From: CAYSWV01 sp964434865 | GTDB taxonomy: Bacteria > Cyanobacteriota > Cyanobacteriia > Thermostichales > Thermostichaceae | NCBI GenBank assembly: GCA_964434865.1 | Contig: CAYSWV010000025.1 | Location: 1 to 64,000 of the forward strand | Direction of reading: 5' to 3' | Length of the DNA stretch: 64,000 nucleotides | Shown here: positions 34,548 to 44,175 of the stretch, in pieces | Numbering within the stretch: the stretch's first letter is position 1 | Layout: each line of letters opens with the position of its first letter | Notes under the pieces: generated by a model | Told to the model about the DNA's origin: nothing | What the model saw: the letters and a program-made list of their open reading frames with translations, nothing else | Databases searched by the model: none | Program-made: the position numbers and the translations under genes

Positions 34548-35780
34548 CTAGTAGCGACTCCCATCAGGATTGGATGGAGTGGGTTCGGATAGACTGAATG
34601 CATAGCCTGCCGTCATTAAAGTTAAGACTCCTGTGATCCACAAAGGTGCTTTGTAACCTAATTCTACTAAGAGTCCAGCAACAGCAGGTCCAAAAGCATT
34701 AGCTATGCTCAAATAGGAGGCATTAATACCTAAAACTTCCCCTTGTTGGTGTTTGCGGCTTTTTAGGGAAATGAGAGCGTTGATCAAAGGTAATGGAAAT
34801 GAATTCACGACACCAAACACACCCATGATCAGGGTAAAGGCCCACAGATTAGGAAAGGTAGGTAACAGTAAAAATAAGATCCCGCGCAGCATAATTGATG
34901 TGGCTAAGATCATCACTAGGCTGAAGTGCTTTTTAAGCTGTTTAAACCCAAATACCTGGGAGAGAAATCCCAAAATCCCAATCAGGGCAAAGTAAATAGC
35001 TAGGGTTTTAGCATCTTGGTTTAGAACGTTTAGAAAAAAGGGTTGAAAGGCAAAGGTAAAGATTGTAAAGGTAAACCCACTTAGGAAGGTAAGGCCATAC
35101 AACCTACCATAGAGAGGATCTCCAATAGCTTTAATTGTTTTTGAAATCCCTAGCTCTGGTTTTGAAGTTGATGAGGAATCCATCTCAGGACTTGAGTTAG
35201 TATGGGTTTCAGGTACAGCAATGATGGTCAGACCTGTAGCTAGTAACGCAATTCCCGCTGAGACCAAAAAGCTCATCCCTAACGATGAAATGCCAGGAAT
35301 AGGAGGTAACGTTTGAGCCAAAAAACTGAGCGCGGGCCCCACTACAAACCCGAGACGAAACGTTGCATCAAAAATGCCAAAGGCGACTGGACGTTGATCT
35401 GAATCTGTCATATCACTGATGATGGCTCGGGCAATTGAAGTATTACCCCCAGTTAATCCATCAAAGATCCGAGCTACATACAACAACCAGGCAAACGGTG
35501 TGAGGGCAGCCAGACTATTGGAAGCAACAGTCCCTAATAGACTCAAAATTAGTACAGGTTTGCGACCTAGCTGGTCAGAGAAGCGCCCCAGTACTGGCGT
35601 ACCCATAAATTGAGAGGCTGCGTATGACGTTGTCAGTAGACTGGCTTGAAAATCAGACAAGTTAAAGGCCTGAGCATAGGGATAGAGGATCGGAATAATA
35701 ATCGTGAAGCTAACAGCATTTATAAAACCAACAGAGGCAATGATCCAAAATTTCAAGGGAAGCTGCGAGTTAGATAGCAT
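34548..35780 (-). CDS. MFS transporter (TetA-like 12-TM efflux type)
   Basis: 410 residues with about 12 hydrophobic helices and the MFS motif A region GRFSDQLGRKPVLIL between helices 2 and 3; the motif-C-like region FRLGFVVGPALSF follows. The overall layout matches drug:H+ antiporters of the TetA/MdtG kind. Substrate unknown. It is convergent with the patatin gene. Confidence 0.88.
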   Translation of the reverse strand: MLSNSQLPLKFWIIASVGFINAVSFTIIIPILYPYAQAFNLSDFQASLLTTSYAASQFMGTPVLGRFSDQLGRKPVLILSLLGTVASNSLAALTPFAWLLYVARIFDGLTGGNTSIARAIISDMTDSDQRPVAFGIFDATFRLGFVVGPALSFLAQTLPPIPGISSLGMSFLVSAGIALLATGLTIIAVPETHTNSSPEMDSSSTSKPELGISKTIKAIGDPLYGRLYGLTFLSGFTFTIFTFAFQPFFLNVLNQDAKTLAIYFALIGILGFLSQVFGFKQLKKHFSLVMILATSIMLRGILFLLLPTFPNLWAFTLIMGVFGVVNSFPLPLINALISLKSRKHQQGEVLGINASYLSIANAFGPAVAGLLVELGYKAPLWITGVLTLMTAGYAFSLSEPTPSNPDGSRY

Positions 35781-35962
35781 GCAGTGAACCAATTTTACTT
35801 TTACATCGATAGTGCCAGTATATTGGGTCTAATGGATTGGGTAACTCACCCATCGATGGGCTTGGATTAGGTCTACTAGCGCAAAGGTACGCGGATCATC
35901 ATTCGGACAGTAGCCCAAGCAACTCTGGCAAAGCGGGTCAGTAAGGTATCAGAATGATAGGG

Positions 35963-37252
35963 CTAGCGTCCCTGTTGATTTTTACGAGGTTTTGACCAAG
36001 TTTTTAAGGCAAGAGCGTTGAGAAGTGCACTCATACCTCCCATCATCATTGACAACCAAAGGGGGCCTTGCAGTAATCTAACTATCCAGAAACCCAGAAG
36101 TGAACTCCCTGCAAAGGTGCCTAAACCAACACACAAACCTACCAAAGTCTTGAAGTGGATAGAAAACCACCACTCTATAGGCCTTGAGCGGGATCGGTCT
36201 GGTAAGGTGGGGATCTGATGCTCACCCGTAGTCATGCGTTTTTGATCTAATTTTTGATTTAAAGGATGGCGTTTGACCATTTTAGGTAAGATTGATGCCC
36301 CACTAGTATCCACTTGCCAGCGAGGTATTGAAGGTTCTATCAAAGGGGAGGGTAGGGCTAATTTAGGTTCACACAAAGCTTTCAAAACTTCATGGGCAGT
36401 GCTATAGCGATCTTCTAAGTTAACACTCAGCATTTTGAGTAAAATCAATTCAAATTCAGCAGAAAGCTGAAGCTGGTGACTCCAAGTCCAAATCTTCAAG
36501 TCAGGATCATAGTAAGTTGTGGGTGACTTGCCAGTGAGTAGATACAGACTGGTGGCGCCTAAGGCATAAATATCACTGGCCGGTCCGCTCGTTTGTCCAG
36601 CCATTTGCTCAGGTGGCGAATAACCAACAGAACGAATGGGAGGTTCACAAGTTAGATTGGAGCCAGATCGAAATTCAGTCACAGCCCCAAAATCAATCAG
36701 GACTAGTCGTTGATCTGATTGACGACGAATGAGATTGGTCGGTTTGATATCTCGATGAACCGTGTGATGGCTATGAACATAATTTAAAATGAGCAGAATA
36801 TCTTGCAGGACTTGTTTCACCTCTGTTTCAGTCATAGGACCCTTGAGCTGCAATTCTTGAGCTAGAGTCTCGCCCTCAATAAACTCCTGAACAAGGTAGT
36901 AGCGATTGGCCTCTTGAAAGTGGGCAAATAAAGTCGGGATTTGAGAGTGTTGCCCCAGTTTTTCTAATACTTTGGCCTCTCGATTAAAGAGATTAAGTGA
37001 AAATTGGGCAATTCGGGGAGACGCGACAGGAGGTTGCAACTGCTTGATCACGCACCAAGGATGTGAAGGTAAATCTTGATCTTTGACCAAAAAAGTTGCT
37101 CCAAATCCCCCCTGACCAATGCGTTTAAAGGCTCGATAACGATCTCTGACCAATAATGATGCACCGCATGATTTACATTTTAAGGCCTTAGCCAGGTTTA
37201 GAGGTTGAGGACATCTTGGGTTTAAACAATAACACTGGATTCGCTCTTGCAT
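35963..37252 (-). CDS. Ser/Thr protein kinase with N-terminal 4-Cys zinc motif
   Basis: 429 residues. Starts with the cyanobacterial 4-Cys ribbon (CYCLNPRCPQP ... CKSCGASL), then a Hanks kinase domain: GQGGFGATFLVKDQD (P-loop), CVIKQLQ (Lys), VHRDIKPTNLIRR (HRD with N) and LIDFGAVTEF (DFG). Two hydrophobic segments near the C-terminus (LCVGLGTFAGSSLLGFWIV and LSMMMGGMSALLNAL) anchor it. All catalytic residues are present. Confidence 0.93.
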   Translation of the reverse strand: MQERIQCYCLNPRCPQPLNLAKALKCKSCGASLLVRDRYRAFKRIGQGGFGATFLVKDQDLPSHPWCVIKQLQPPVASPRIAQFSLNLFNREAKVLEKLGQHSQIPTLFAHFQEANRYYLVQEFIEGETLAQELQLKGPMTETEVKQVLQDILLILNYVHSHHTVHRDIKPTNLIRRQSDQRLVLIDFGAVTEFRSGSNLTCEPPIRSVGYSPPEQMAGQTSGPASDIYALGATSLYLLTGKSPTTYYDPDLKIWTWSHQLQLSAEFELILLKMLSVNLEDRYSTAHEVLKALCEPKLALPSPLIEPSIPRWQVDTSGASILPKMVKRHPLNQKLDQKRMTTGEHQIPTLPDRSRSRPIEWWFSIHFKTLVGLCVGLGTFAGSSLLGFWIVRLLQGPLWLSMMMGGMSALLNALALKTWSKPRKNQQGR

Positions 37253-37592
37253 AGCTTTTCCTTTGTTAGCCTGATGCTTTAGCTATCGTTATATCAATCG
37301 TTATATCAACCGTTATATCAATTGAGACGGGATTGAGGTGCTCACAGATCACAACTATGAGGTGATCGAATCGCTGAGCTGAAAATCTAGTTGAGGGATC
37401 ATTGCTCTGCTGAATGTACAGTGCTGAATGTACTGGCTAAGTCTTTAGAAGCATCTGAGAATAGCTAGAGAAACTTTAACATCACTCAGAGAAAATAAAG
37501 TAGGTCAGATGGCAATCATCATGTTGTGTTTGACTAATTCTAAATTACTGATAGTATTTGATATCTGAGAATGGTGACCTTAGCTCATGTAG
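37253..37592. other. Intergenic region with two short tandem repeats
   Basis: 340 bases containing the 12-bp triplet (37285-37320) and a 12-bp direct repeat with a 2-nt gap (37408-37419, 37422-37433). No gene is visible. Confidence 0.5.
37285..37320. repeat. 12-bp tandem repeat, three copies
   Basis: ATCGTTATATCA twice and ACCGTTATATCA once, back to back, 33 bases upstream of the kinase start codon. Together with the TGCTGAATGTAC direct repeat at 37408-37433, it fills the spacer between the kinase and the next gene. Confidence 0.88.
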
Positions 37593-38396
37593 TCAGATTA
37601 ATGACCTTACTTGCCACCGTTGGCGATAAGCTTCAAATAGTAAGAGAGCTCCGGTAACACCCACATTTAAGGACTCGACACCTGTAGCCATAGGAATGTG
37701 AATAGTACCATTAGCTTGCTGAATCATGGGTTGACTTAACCCGGCACCTTCATTGCCCAAGATAAAGACCGTGGGTTTACACAAGTCATAGTCCCACATA
37801 GCAGTTCTAGCCTCTGTTCTTTGAGGTAAGGTAGCCGCTAAAACTTGAATCTGATGTTGCTGGCATCGGGTTAGCCATTGGGGCAGGTCTTGAACCACCT
37901 GGGGAGATAGGCGGAACCATTGACCTGCTGAAGCTCGAAGCACTTTAGGATGTTCAGGATCAACACTATCGGAGGTTACCCAGATGGCATCAGCTCCAGC
38001 CGCAGCCCCTGAACGAATCAATGAACCTAAGTTTCCTGGATCTTGTAAGGTTTCTACAGCTAGGGCCAACTGGCATTGGGGTACCGCAGGTTGCTCCAGG
38101 TGATGGCCTACAGCAATGACACCATCTGGGGTCTCTGTCGTAGCTAATGATATTAATACAGCTTCAGTAACCGGTTGAATCCGCACCTGCCGTGGGACTG
38201 GATCGAGTAGTCCAGGATGATGCTCTAGCCAGGTGGGGGTGTGGCAAATGGCTGATAACGGCCACTGATTGGCTAAAGCTTCTTGAACTAAGTGAGTTCC
38301 TTCAATAAGAAAAGCAGACTGTTCCCTACGGCCCTTGGTCTGATGTAAGCGACGTAATTGTCGAATCCAGTCATTCTTAGAACTCGTGAGGAGCAT
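37593..38396 (-). CDS. SPOUT-class RNA 2'-O-methyltransferase (TrmH/SpoU family)
   Basis: 267 residues. N-terminal substrate-binding domain (IRQLRRLHQTKGRREQSAFL) and a C-terminal SPOUT knot: ALAVETLQDPGNLGSLIRSG (motif 1), FILGNEGAGLSQ (motif 2) and IPMATGVESLNVGVTGALLL (motif 3). It methylates a ribose 2'-OH in tRNA or rRNA; exact target not determinable. 12 nt downstream of metF, so likely cotranscribed with it. Confidence 0.9.
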   Translation of the reverse strand: MLLTSSKNDWIRQLRRLHQTKGRREQSAFLIEGTHLVQEALANQWPLSAICHTPTWLEHHPGLLDPVPRQVRIQPVTEAVLISLATTETPDGVIAVGHHLEQPAVPQCQLALAVETLQDPGNLGSLIRSGAAAGADAIWVTSDSVDPEHPKVLRASAGQWFRLSPQVVQDLPQWLTRCQQHQIQVLAATLPQRTEARTAMWDYDLCKPTVFILGNEGAGLSQPMIQQANGTIHIPMATGVESLNVGVTGALLLFEAYRQRWQVRSLI

Positions 38397-38408
38397 CAAG
38401 ATCTCAAA

Positions 38409-39374
38409 CTAATGAACGTGAACAGCTGAAACGCCAGCTAGATCAAGAATATCTGGGATCCGTTCCTCTGTTTTAATAGCCATCAGATGTACACCTTGAC
38501 AAATCTGTTGTGCTTGTTGAACTTGTTCAGCGGCAATGCGAATACCTTCTTCCAAAGGATGGGGGGCTTCATCTAATCGCTGAATAATGGCATCTGGAAT
38601 TTTGACTCCAGGGAGATGCTTGTTAATAAATTGGGCAGCTTTGGCTGACTTGAGCAGAAAAATACCAGCCAGGATAGGTTTTCCCGCCTCATGGCCTAAT
38701 TCATCCATAAACCAAGCCATCCGATCAAAGTCTGTGATCAACTGAGTCTGAAAAAACTTGGCTCCCATGGTTACCTTTTTTTGAAAGCGCCGCTTGAGAC
38801 CTGACACACTGGGACACTGGGGATCTACAGCTGCTCCAACAAAAAGCTGAGTTTTTTGATCAGGTAACTTTTTACCGTTGCAATCCTGTCCCTGGTTTAA
38901 ATTTCGAGTGAGCTGTAGTAGTCGTACACTTTCATATTCAAAAACGGACTTAGCATCAGCACAATCTCCAGCCTTAAGGGGATCCCCTGTTAGAACCAGT
39001 ACATTTTTAATACCTAGAGCAGAAGCCCCCATCAGATCGCCTTGAAGGGCGAGGCGGTTACGATCTCGACAGGCTAATTGAAAAACAGGTTCGATTCCGA
39101 CTTGCATGAGTAAAACAGCCGCCGCTAGCGGGCTCATGCGGGCCACAGCTCGATTAGAATCAGTGACGTTAACAGCATGGACTCGTCCTTTCAGAGCCTC
39201 AGCTTGGACCAACATATGGCTCGGATCTCCCCCTTTGGGCGGTGTCACCTCAGCTGTGATCAGAAAATCACCTCGATGAACTGCCGTTTCGAAGGCTGAT
39301 GCTCCAGGGCAGGTAGAGGTTGGTAAGGTGGTGGACAGGTTGGAAGACCGAGTCAATGTAGTTTGAATAGTCAC
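38409..39374 (-). CDS. metF: Methylenetetrahydrofolate reductase family protein
   Basis: 321 residues. Starts LITAEVTPPKGGDPSHML (the catalytic Glu region), then GRVHAVNVTDSNRAVARMSP, KNVLVLTGDP and KFFQTQLITDFDRMAWFMDE, matching the MTHFR TIM barrel. It reduces 5,10-methylene-THF to 5-methyl-THF for methionine synthesis. The N-terminus is uncertain: a GTG at 39374 is used, and a TTG lies four codons before it; the first 40 residues are low-complexity Thr/Ser-rich. Confidence 0.85.
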   Translation of the reverse strand: MTIQTTLTRSSNLSTTLPTSTCPGASAFETAVHRGDFLITAEVTPPKGGDPSHMLVQAEALKGRVHAVNVTDSNRAVARMSPLAAAVLLMQVGIEPVFQLACRDRNRLALQGDLMGASALGIKNVLVLTGDPLKAGDCADAKSVFEYESVRLLQLTRNLNQGQDCNGKKLPDQKTQLFVGAAVDPQCPSVSGLKRRFQKKVTMGAKFFQTQLITDFDRMAWFMDELGHEAGKPILAGIFLLKSAKAAQFINKHLPGVKIPDAIIQRLDEAPHPLEEGIRIAAEQVQQAQQICQGVHLMAIKTEERIPDILDLAGVSAVHVH

Positions 39375-39386
39375 GATTCTTAACAA

Positions 39387-39693
39387 TAGTTATGTTAGCT
39401 GTTGTACTATTAATATCATGTGATGGGTCGAAGGTCTAATGCCCCTGTTGTTGCTAGCTCTGGTTAACTCCAGGTAGCTAATCTAACTATCGCTTTACTA
39501 GTCCAGACGATCTCTAGTTCAAACTGATCCAACTATCAAGTAACTCAACTGTAAACAATTGAGCTTCAGTTTCAACTACGATCTTGTCGACTACCTTGAG
39601 GCTAATCCCTCATGCGAGCTTCTCTCGTTGATCTGGCCCTGGGTTGACCCTGTTATGGGTCTGAGAAGGCTACAGCCTGGCCATCGTTTAGTT
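39387..39693. other. Intergenic region
   Basis: 307 bases between the metF start and the antiporter stop, both minus strand. Nothing recognised. Confidence 0.45.
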
Positions 39694-41637
39694 TCACTTG
39701 TGAGTAGCAGTATCTAGAGACGGGTTACTCAAGGTGGTTTCAGCTGGTGGAGCTGGAGCGGTCTCAGATGCCGATAACGGGATCTCGCTAATATCAGGTA
39801 ACTGCTCTAAGGTTAGCCGCACTGGATCACTGCCTGACAGTTGACGCATCAAGCGAGATTTAGGACTCTTAATCAAACAGATGATCCGATCATCAGGTCC
39901 CCAGCTTTGCCCGGCTCGGACAATATAAAACTGCTTTTGGCGCTCAAAGATCAAGGGGAGGAGCTTGCCAGTATCGATCAGGGCTTGTAAGTAAGTCTGT
40001 TGATATTCAAATCCAGGCTCAGTTAGATGTGTTTCAAATAATTTGACATCTTGATTATTCAGTGAGTCATTCCAGTCTTTCAAAGGTAAATCATTAATTA
40101 AAGCCTGACGAATTTTACTAGGTTGGGCTGATGGTTTGGCTTGAGGAAATAAAGCTAAGACTCGAGGTGGATCAAATTCTTCAACAGCGCGCTCAGCTAA
40201 AACAGAGTTGACCTCGCTATTGGTGGTAATAGCCAGAAATGTTCCAATTGAGTCTAGGCCAGCTTCCTCAAGGGTTTCAGTTTTCATGGCACTACTCCAG
40301 ATAGCTGGAAGGTTTTCTTTTTCTGCAGCTTTAATGGCTTCAGGGTTAGTATCAATCAAAATGGCATGTTGTTCCCTCTCTTTTAGGAGTCTAGCGATCA
40401 GCCGAGCTAACGGATTGGATCCCACAATGACAGCTCCACTGACTTGATCGGCGGTTACCCCCAAAGCATTGGCTATCCATTGGGCCGTTAAACCCTGGAT
40501 AATCACAGTAAAGATGATCGTTAAGAACACAAGAGCTTTCACAGCCTCACCATCAATACCAACATTGCCTAACAAAATGGCAAAGAGTGAGGCCACTGAA
40601 GCTGAGACAATGCCTTTAGGTCCAATCCAACTAATAAACAGTTTTTGCTGCCAGCTCAGATCACTACCCCAAGTACAGACCCAAATGTTTAAAGGTCGGA
40701 CGATGAACATCAAACTCAACACCGTAAAGACCCCACCCCATCCCAGAGCAAATAAGCTCTCAAGTGATAAATCAGCCGCCAGCAGAATAAACAATACTGA
40801 CACTGACAATATGGTTAACTGACCCTGAAACCGCTTTAATAACCGTATGCCCTCAATCGAACTGGTATTAAGGACAACACCTGCCACCACAACGGCCATT
40901 AAACCTGATTCGCCTTCAACATATTGAGCTAGGCTAAATAAGATCCATACACTTGATAAAACAATTAAATTTTTCAAATCGGCTGATAAGATCGTTGCCC
41001 GATTGATAAACCAGCCCAGTAACCACCCGCCTGTTCCACCCAGAGCTACGCCGATACTGAGTCGGGTAATGAGTTCAACTAAGATCTGATTCAGCTCAAA
41101 GTCACTACTTAGCACCAAGCTCAACACGATCACAGCCACAATGGCTCCGACTGGATCAATCAGTACGCCTTCACCTTCAAGAATGGTGGTGATGCGTCGA
41201 TCGACGGCAACCTGTTTAAGGAGAGGACCAATGACGGTCGGTCCAGTAACCGTAACTAAGGAGGCAAACAAAAAAGCGGCTTGCCAGGAAAAGCCTGCAA
41301 TGAGATGAGCTGCTGTTGCCCCCACAACTAGAGTGATTGCCGTCCCTATCGTCACTAGGTTACGTAGGCTTCCTGATGTTTTTGAAAGTTCTCGAACTTG
41401 GAGATTGAGACCCCCTTCAAATAAGATCAAGGCCACTAGTAGCGAGACTAAAGATTCTAGGCCTCTACCCAATAATTCTGGATTGACCAAAGCTAGACCA
41501 TCGGGTCCTAAGGCAATACCTAATAGGAGTAGAAAGACAATACTCGGTATTTTCAGGTATGCCCCCATAACTTGGGCTGTAATCCCTGCAAATGCTGTGA
41601 GTGCGATCAACACCGTTATCTGGAATGATTCACTCAT
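39694..41637 (-). CDS. CPA1-type Na+/H+ antiporter with C-terminal RCK (TrkA-N) domain
   Basis: 647 residues. About 12 hydrophobic helices with ALILFEGGLNLQVREL and TVTGPTVIGPLL and EGEGVLIDPVGAIVAVIVLS, the Asp region of NhaP/CPA1 exchangers. From about residue 395 an RCK/TrkA-N nucleotide-binding domain follows (GAVIVGSNPLARLIARLL, VNSVLAERAVEEFDPPRVLA), then a C-terminal regulatory extension. The architecture suggests gating by a nucleotide ligand. AGGAGG sits six bases before the ATG. Confidence 0.92.
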   Translation of the reverse strand: MSESFQITVLIALTAFAGITAQVMGAYLKIPSIVFLLLLGIALGPDGLALVNPELLGRGLESLVSLLVALILFEGGLNLQVRELSKTSGSLRNLVTIGTAITLVVGATAAHLIAGFSWQAAFLFASLVTVTGPTVIGPLLKQVAVDRRITTILEGEGVLIDPVGAIVAVIVLSLVLSSDFELNQILVELITRLSIGVALGGTGGWLLGWFINRATILSADLKNLIVLSSVWILFSLAQYVEGESGLMAVVVAGVVLNTSSIEGIRLLKRFQGQLTILSVSVLFILLAADLSLESLFALGWGGVFTVLSLMFIVRPLNIWVCTWGSDLSWQQKLFISWIGPKGIVSASVASLFAILLGNVGIDGEAVKALVFLTIIFTVIIQGLTAQWIANALGVTADQVSGAVIVGSNPLARLIARLLKEREQHAILIDTNPEAIKAAEKENLPAIWSSAMKTETLEEAGLDSIGTFLAITTNSEVNSVLAERAVEEFDPPRVLALFPQAKPSAQPSKIRQALINDLPLKDWNDSLNNQDVKLFETHLTEPGFEYQQTYLQALIDTGKLLPLIFERQKQFYIVRAGQSWGPDDRIICLIKSPKSRLMRQLSGSDPVRLTLEQLPDISEIPLSASETAPAPPAETTLSNPSLDTATHK

Positions 41638-41949
41638 CGTGTCTCCTCCTGTTCAGCAATGATTGAGGTTGATAGCAGGCCTTAAGTCCCATAGTTAATC
41701 TACGGTCATCTTGAACCTGCCCACAACCGGGAGCAGCATTTCCGTAGAGGCTATGAATGCCCTGGATCTAACCCGCTTTAGATGTAAAGATGAGTAAACT
41801 CTATTGAGCCATCTTAATAATGAACAAAGCTTTTTACAAAATCAACCGATCTTATTGCCTAAGCGAACTGGAGGATAGTACACCTATTCGAGGCTGTTTC
41901 AGAGTATAACTACAGGATCTACACTTCTGTATCGACCCAGGAGCAAGTT
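41638..41949. other. Divergent promoter region, antiporter / ictB
   Basis: 312 bases between two divergent genes. It must carry both promoters; I see no distinct palindrome. Confidence 0.5.
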
Positions 41950-43341
41950 GTGGAAGCCATTAAATTGTTCGTGTTGTGGAATTCTCCGGTCAATCAGTGG
42001 TGGCTTAACAGTCTATTGGGTCAAGTCTCTGGGTTTTTACAGTCCTGGGGCTATTCCAGTTGGCTAATACAGTGGCTTGATGTGATCGGATTGGGGCTAG
42101 CAACCCTCTATTTGAGCTTTGCTACGCAATCAAATACAACACCCTTGGGGCTATTGCTTTTAGCTATGGTACCTATCTTGGGTTTGCAATGGGGCTTTCG
42201 TTCTCTACCGATCAGCCCTATTCACCTAGCAGTAGGTCTTTGGTGGATCATTGCTGTGGTGGCTACTGTTTTCTCGCCGGTGCCTTATGAAGCCCTATCC
42301 GGGTTAATTAAATTTACGCTGTATCTGTTAGGGTTTTGCTTGTGGCATCAAAGTTTACAAAAGCCAGCCTATCGCTCCTGGGTAGTGGGGGCTGTTCTCT
42401 TAGGTAGTCTTTGGATGGGGATCTACGGACTCAGGCAATATTTTTATGGGGCAGAAGAATTAGCCACCTGGGTTGATCCAGAGTCGGGGTTATCAGGAAC
42501 AACTCGAATCTATAGCTATCACCTCAATCCCAATTTATACGGGGGCTACTTAGTGTCTGTGATTCCTTTAGGCCTGGTGGCAGCCTGGTACTGGCAGACT
42601 TGGGGTTTGAAGATGTTAGCCTTATTTATCTCTGGTGTTAACTTACTCTGCCTGCTGCTGACCTACAGTCGCGGTGCTTGGATTGGAGGGGTAGCGGCTT
42701 TAAGCGTCGTGAGTCTTTTACTTGTTCAATGGGTGAATATTTTTTTGCCCGTGCGATGGCGCCGCTGGTCTCTACCGGCTTTGATCGTAGGGGGTTTACT
42801 GGTTTTTGGTTTGGGAATGTTGACTTTAGAACCCCTCCGCTTGAGGGTCTTAAGTATATTTGTGGGCCGGGGTGATACTAGTAATAACTTCCGGATTAAT
42901 GTTTGGCAAGCGGTTATCGATATGATTCAGGCGTTCCCAGTGCTGGGGATTGGTCCTGGCAACGACGCCTTTAACCGAGTCTATCCCTTATTTCAACGGC
43001 CTAACTACAGTGCTTTAAGTGCTTATTCAATTGTGTTGGAGGTGGCAGTTGAAACTGGTTTCGTTGGATTGGCTGCTTTTCTTTGGTCTCTGGTTCTGTT
43101 GAGTGTTCATGGATTGAAGCATTGGTTAGTTTTGGCTAAGGCTCGTCATGCAGAAGGGTTGTGGCTGGTGGCTGGGTTAGGAACCTGTGCAGGGATTATG
43201 GCCCATGGACTGGTGGATACAGTTTGGTACCGACCGCAGATCCAGATGCAATGGTGGTTAGGTGTGGCTCTGGTAAGCTCAGTGATTGCTTCCTATCCAT
43301 TACATCTGCCCGATGAGCCAAAAGATGGCAACCCAAAATAG
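41950..43341 (+). CDS. ictB: IctB / O-antigen ligase family membrane protein
   Basis: 463 residues with about 10-11 hydrophobic helices and the hallmark SIFVGRGDTSNNFRINVW and LGIGPGNDAFNRVYP of the Wzy/WaaL-type family. First described in Synechococcus as a bicarbonate-transport candidate, but homology is to O-antigen ligases, so the true substrate is unsettled. Starts with GTG, AGGAG six bases upstream. Confidence 0.9.
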   Translation: MEAIKLFVLWNSPVNQWWLNSLLGQVSGFLQSWGYSSWLIQWLDVIGLGLATLYLSFATQSNTTPLGLLLLAMVPILGLQWGFRSLPISPIHLAVGLWWIIAVVATVFSPVPYEALSGLIKFTLYLLGFCLWHQSLQKPAYRSWVVGAVLLGSLWMGIYGLRQYFYGAEELATWVDPESGLSGTTRIYSYHLNPNLYGGYLVSVIPLGLVAAWYWQTWGLKMLALFISGVNLLCLLLTYSRGAWIGGVAALSVVSLLLVQWVNIFLPVRWRRWSLPALIVGGLLVFGLGMLTLEPLRLRVLSIFVGRGDTSNNFRINVWQAVIDMIQAFPVLGIGPGNDAFNRVYPLFQRPNYSALSAYSIVLEVAVETGFVGLAAFLWSLVLLSVHGLKHWLVLAKARHAEGLWLVAGLGTCAGIMAHGLVDTVWYRPQIQMQWWLGVALVSSVIASYPLHLPDEPKDGNPK

Positions 43342-43437
43342 TATATAATGCGTACCGAATTAAGCTTCTGTTAAGGCGTTATCTGTCTTGAGGAAGCTAG
43401 ATCACGATCGGTTACCGTTGTCGTCTGAGAGGAATCC

Positions 43438-43839
43438 ATGTTTTCAGTGAAATTTTTAGCCACTAGCTTGAAAGCTATCTTAATTGCTTTGATGGTAACA
43501 GTGGGCCTATGTATGGCTATGCCTACTGCTGAAGCCGCAACTTACAAGATCCTGATGGGATCTGACAAAGGTGAACTCAAATTTGAACCCTCTGAACTCA
43601 CTATTAGCGTTGGTGACACTGTAGAGTGGGTTAACAAAAAGGTTTAACCCCACAACGTTGTATTAGACAAAGTAACTGGTGGCGATTCTAGCCTAGCTAA
43701 ACAGCAGTCTTATAAGCGACTAATGACTAAGCCTGGCCAGGTTGTTGAAGATACCTTTGAGGTTCCTGGTGAATACTCCTACTACTGCACACCTCACCGG
43801 GGTGCTCAAATGGTTGGCAAGATCACTGTAGAAGGTTGA
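43438..43839 (+). pseudogene. petE: Plastocyanin gene with an in-frame TAA
   Basis: The frame opens at ATG 43438 (GAGAGG upstream), with a signal peptide ending near AEA. The mature part begins TYKILMGSDKG and reads to VEWVNKKV, then TAA at 43645-43647, then the same frame continues PHNVVLDKVTGGD ... SYYCTPHRGAQMVGKITVEG to TGA at 43837. All four copper ligands (His of PHN, Cys, His and Met of the C-terminal loop) lie in or after the truncated half. Homologues have Ser or Pro at the stop position (NKLSPHN/NKVPPHN); a TCA-to-TAA change fits. As it stands the product is a 69-residue fragment without copper site. Either a real loss or a sequencing error. Confidence 0.88.
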
Positions 43840-43865
43840 GCTTTGGAGTTGTCTTCGATCTTTGG

Positions 43866-43889
43866 ACCCTCTCTTTGGGAGGGTTTTTT
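43866..43889 (+). terminator. Rho-independent terminator downstream of petE
   Basis: ACCCTC (43866-43871) pairs with GAGGGT (43879-43884), 7-nt loop, followed by a T-run. It directly follows petE. Confidence 0.85.
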
Positions 43890-43967
43890 CGATCTCATTT
43901 TTGGTTTGACTGGTATGATTTTTGTTTTACTAGTAAAAGTCACATTATTACAAGCAGTGGTTTTCTT

Positions 43968-44171
43968 ATGAATACTGGGATCAAGAGCAATTTACTCCTC
44001 GCTGGCGCCTGCATTACCGCCATTGCTACCGTCGGATCCATTTTTGAACTGGCTTCGGGCGAACCTGACTTAGGTCCTGGTTTGACAGGTGGCATTCTAG
44101 TGGCCTGTGTCCCTCTCACTGTCTGGTTTTTTCTTTCGGCTGTCAGTGCAGCTAGAGCTAACCAGAAGTAG
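43968..44171 (+). CDS. Small two-helix membrane protein
   Basis: 67 residues with two hydrophobic helices (SNLLLAGACITAIATVGSIF and VACVPLTVWFFLSAVSAARA) separated by a Gly/Pro/Asp loop. ATG at 43968; the frame reaches upstream to 43836 inside the petE terminator, so the upstream extension is rejected. No known family recalled. It is convergent with deoC (4 nt apart). Confidence 0.68.
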   Translation: MNTGIKSNLLLAGACITAIATVGSIFELASGEPDLGPGLTGGILVACVPLTVWFFLSAVSAARANQK

Positions 44172-44175
44172 ATCT

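Noticed and set aside
43438..43839. Stop codon readthrough or recoding in petE
   Set aside because: TAA is not used for selenocysteine or pyrrolysine, and another stop (TAG) breaks a different gene; simple mutation or error is more economical.
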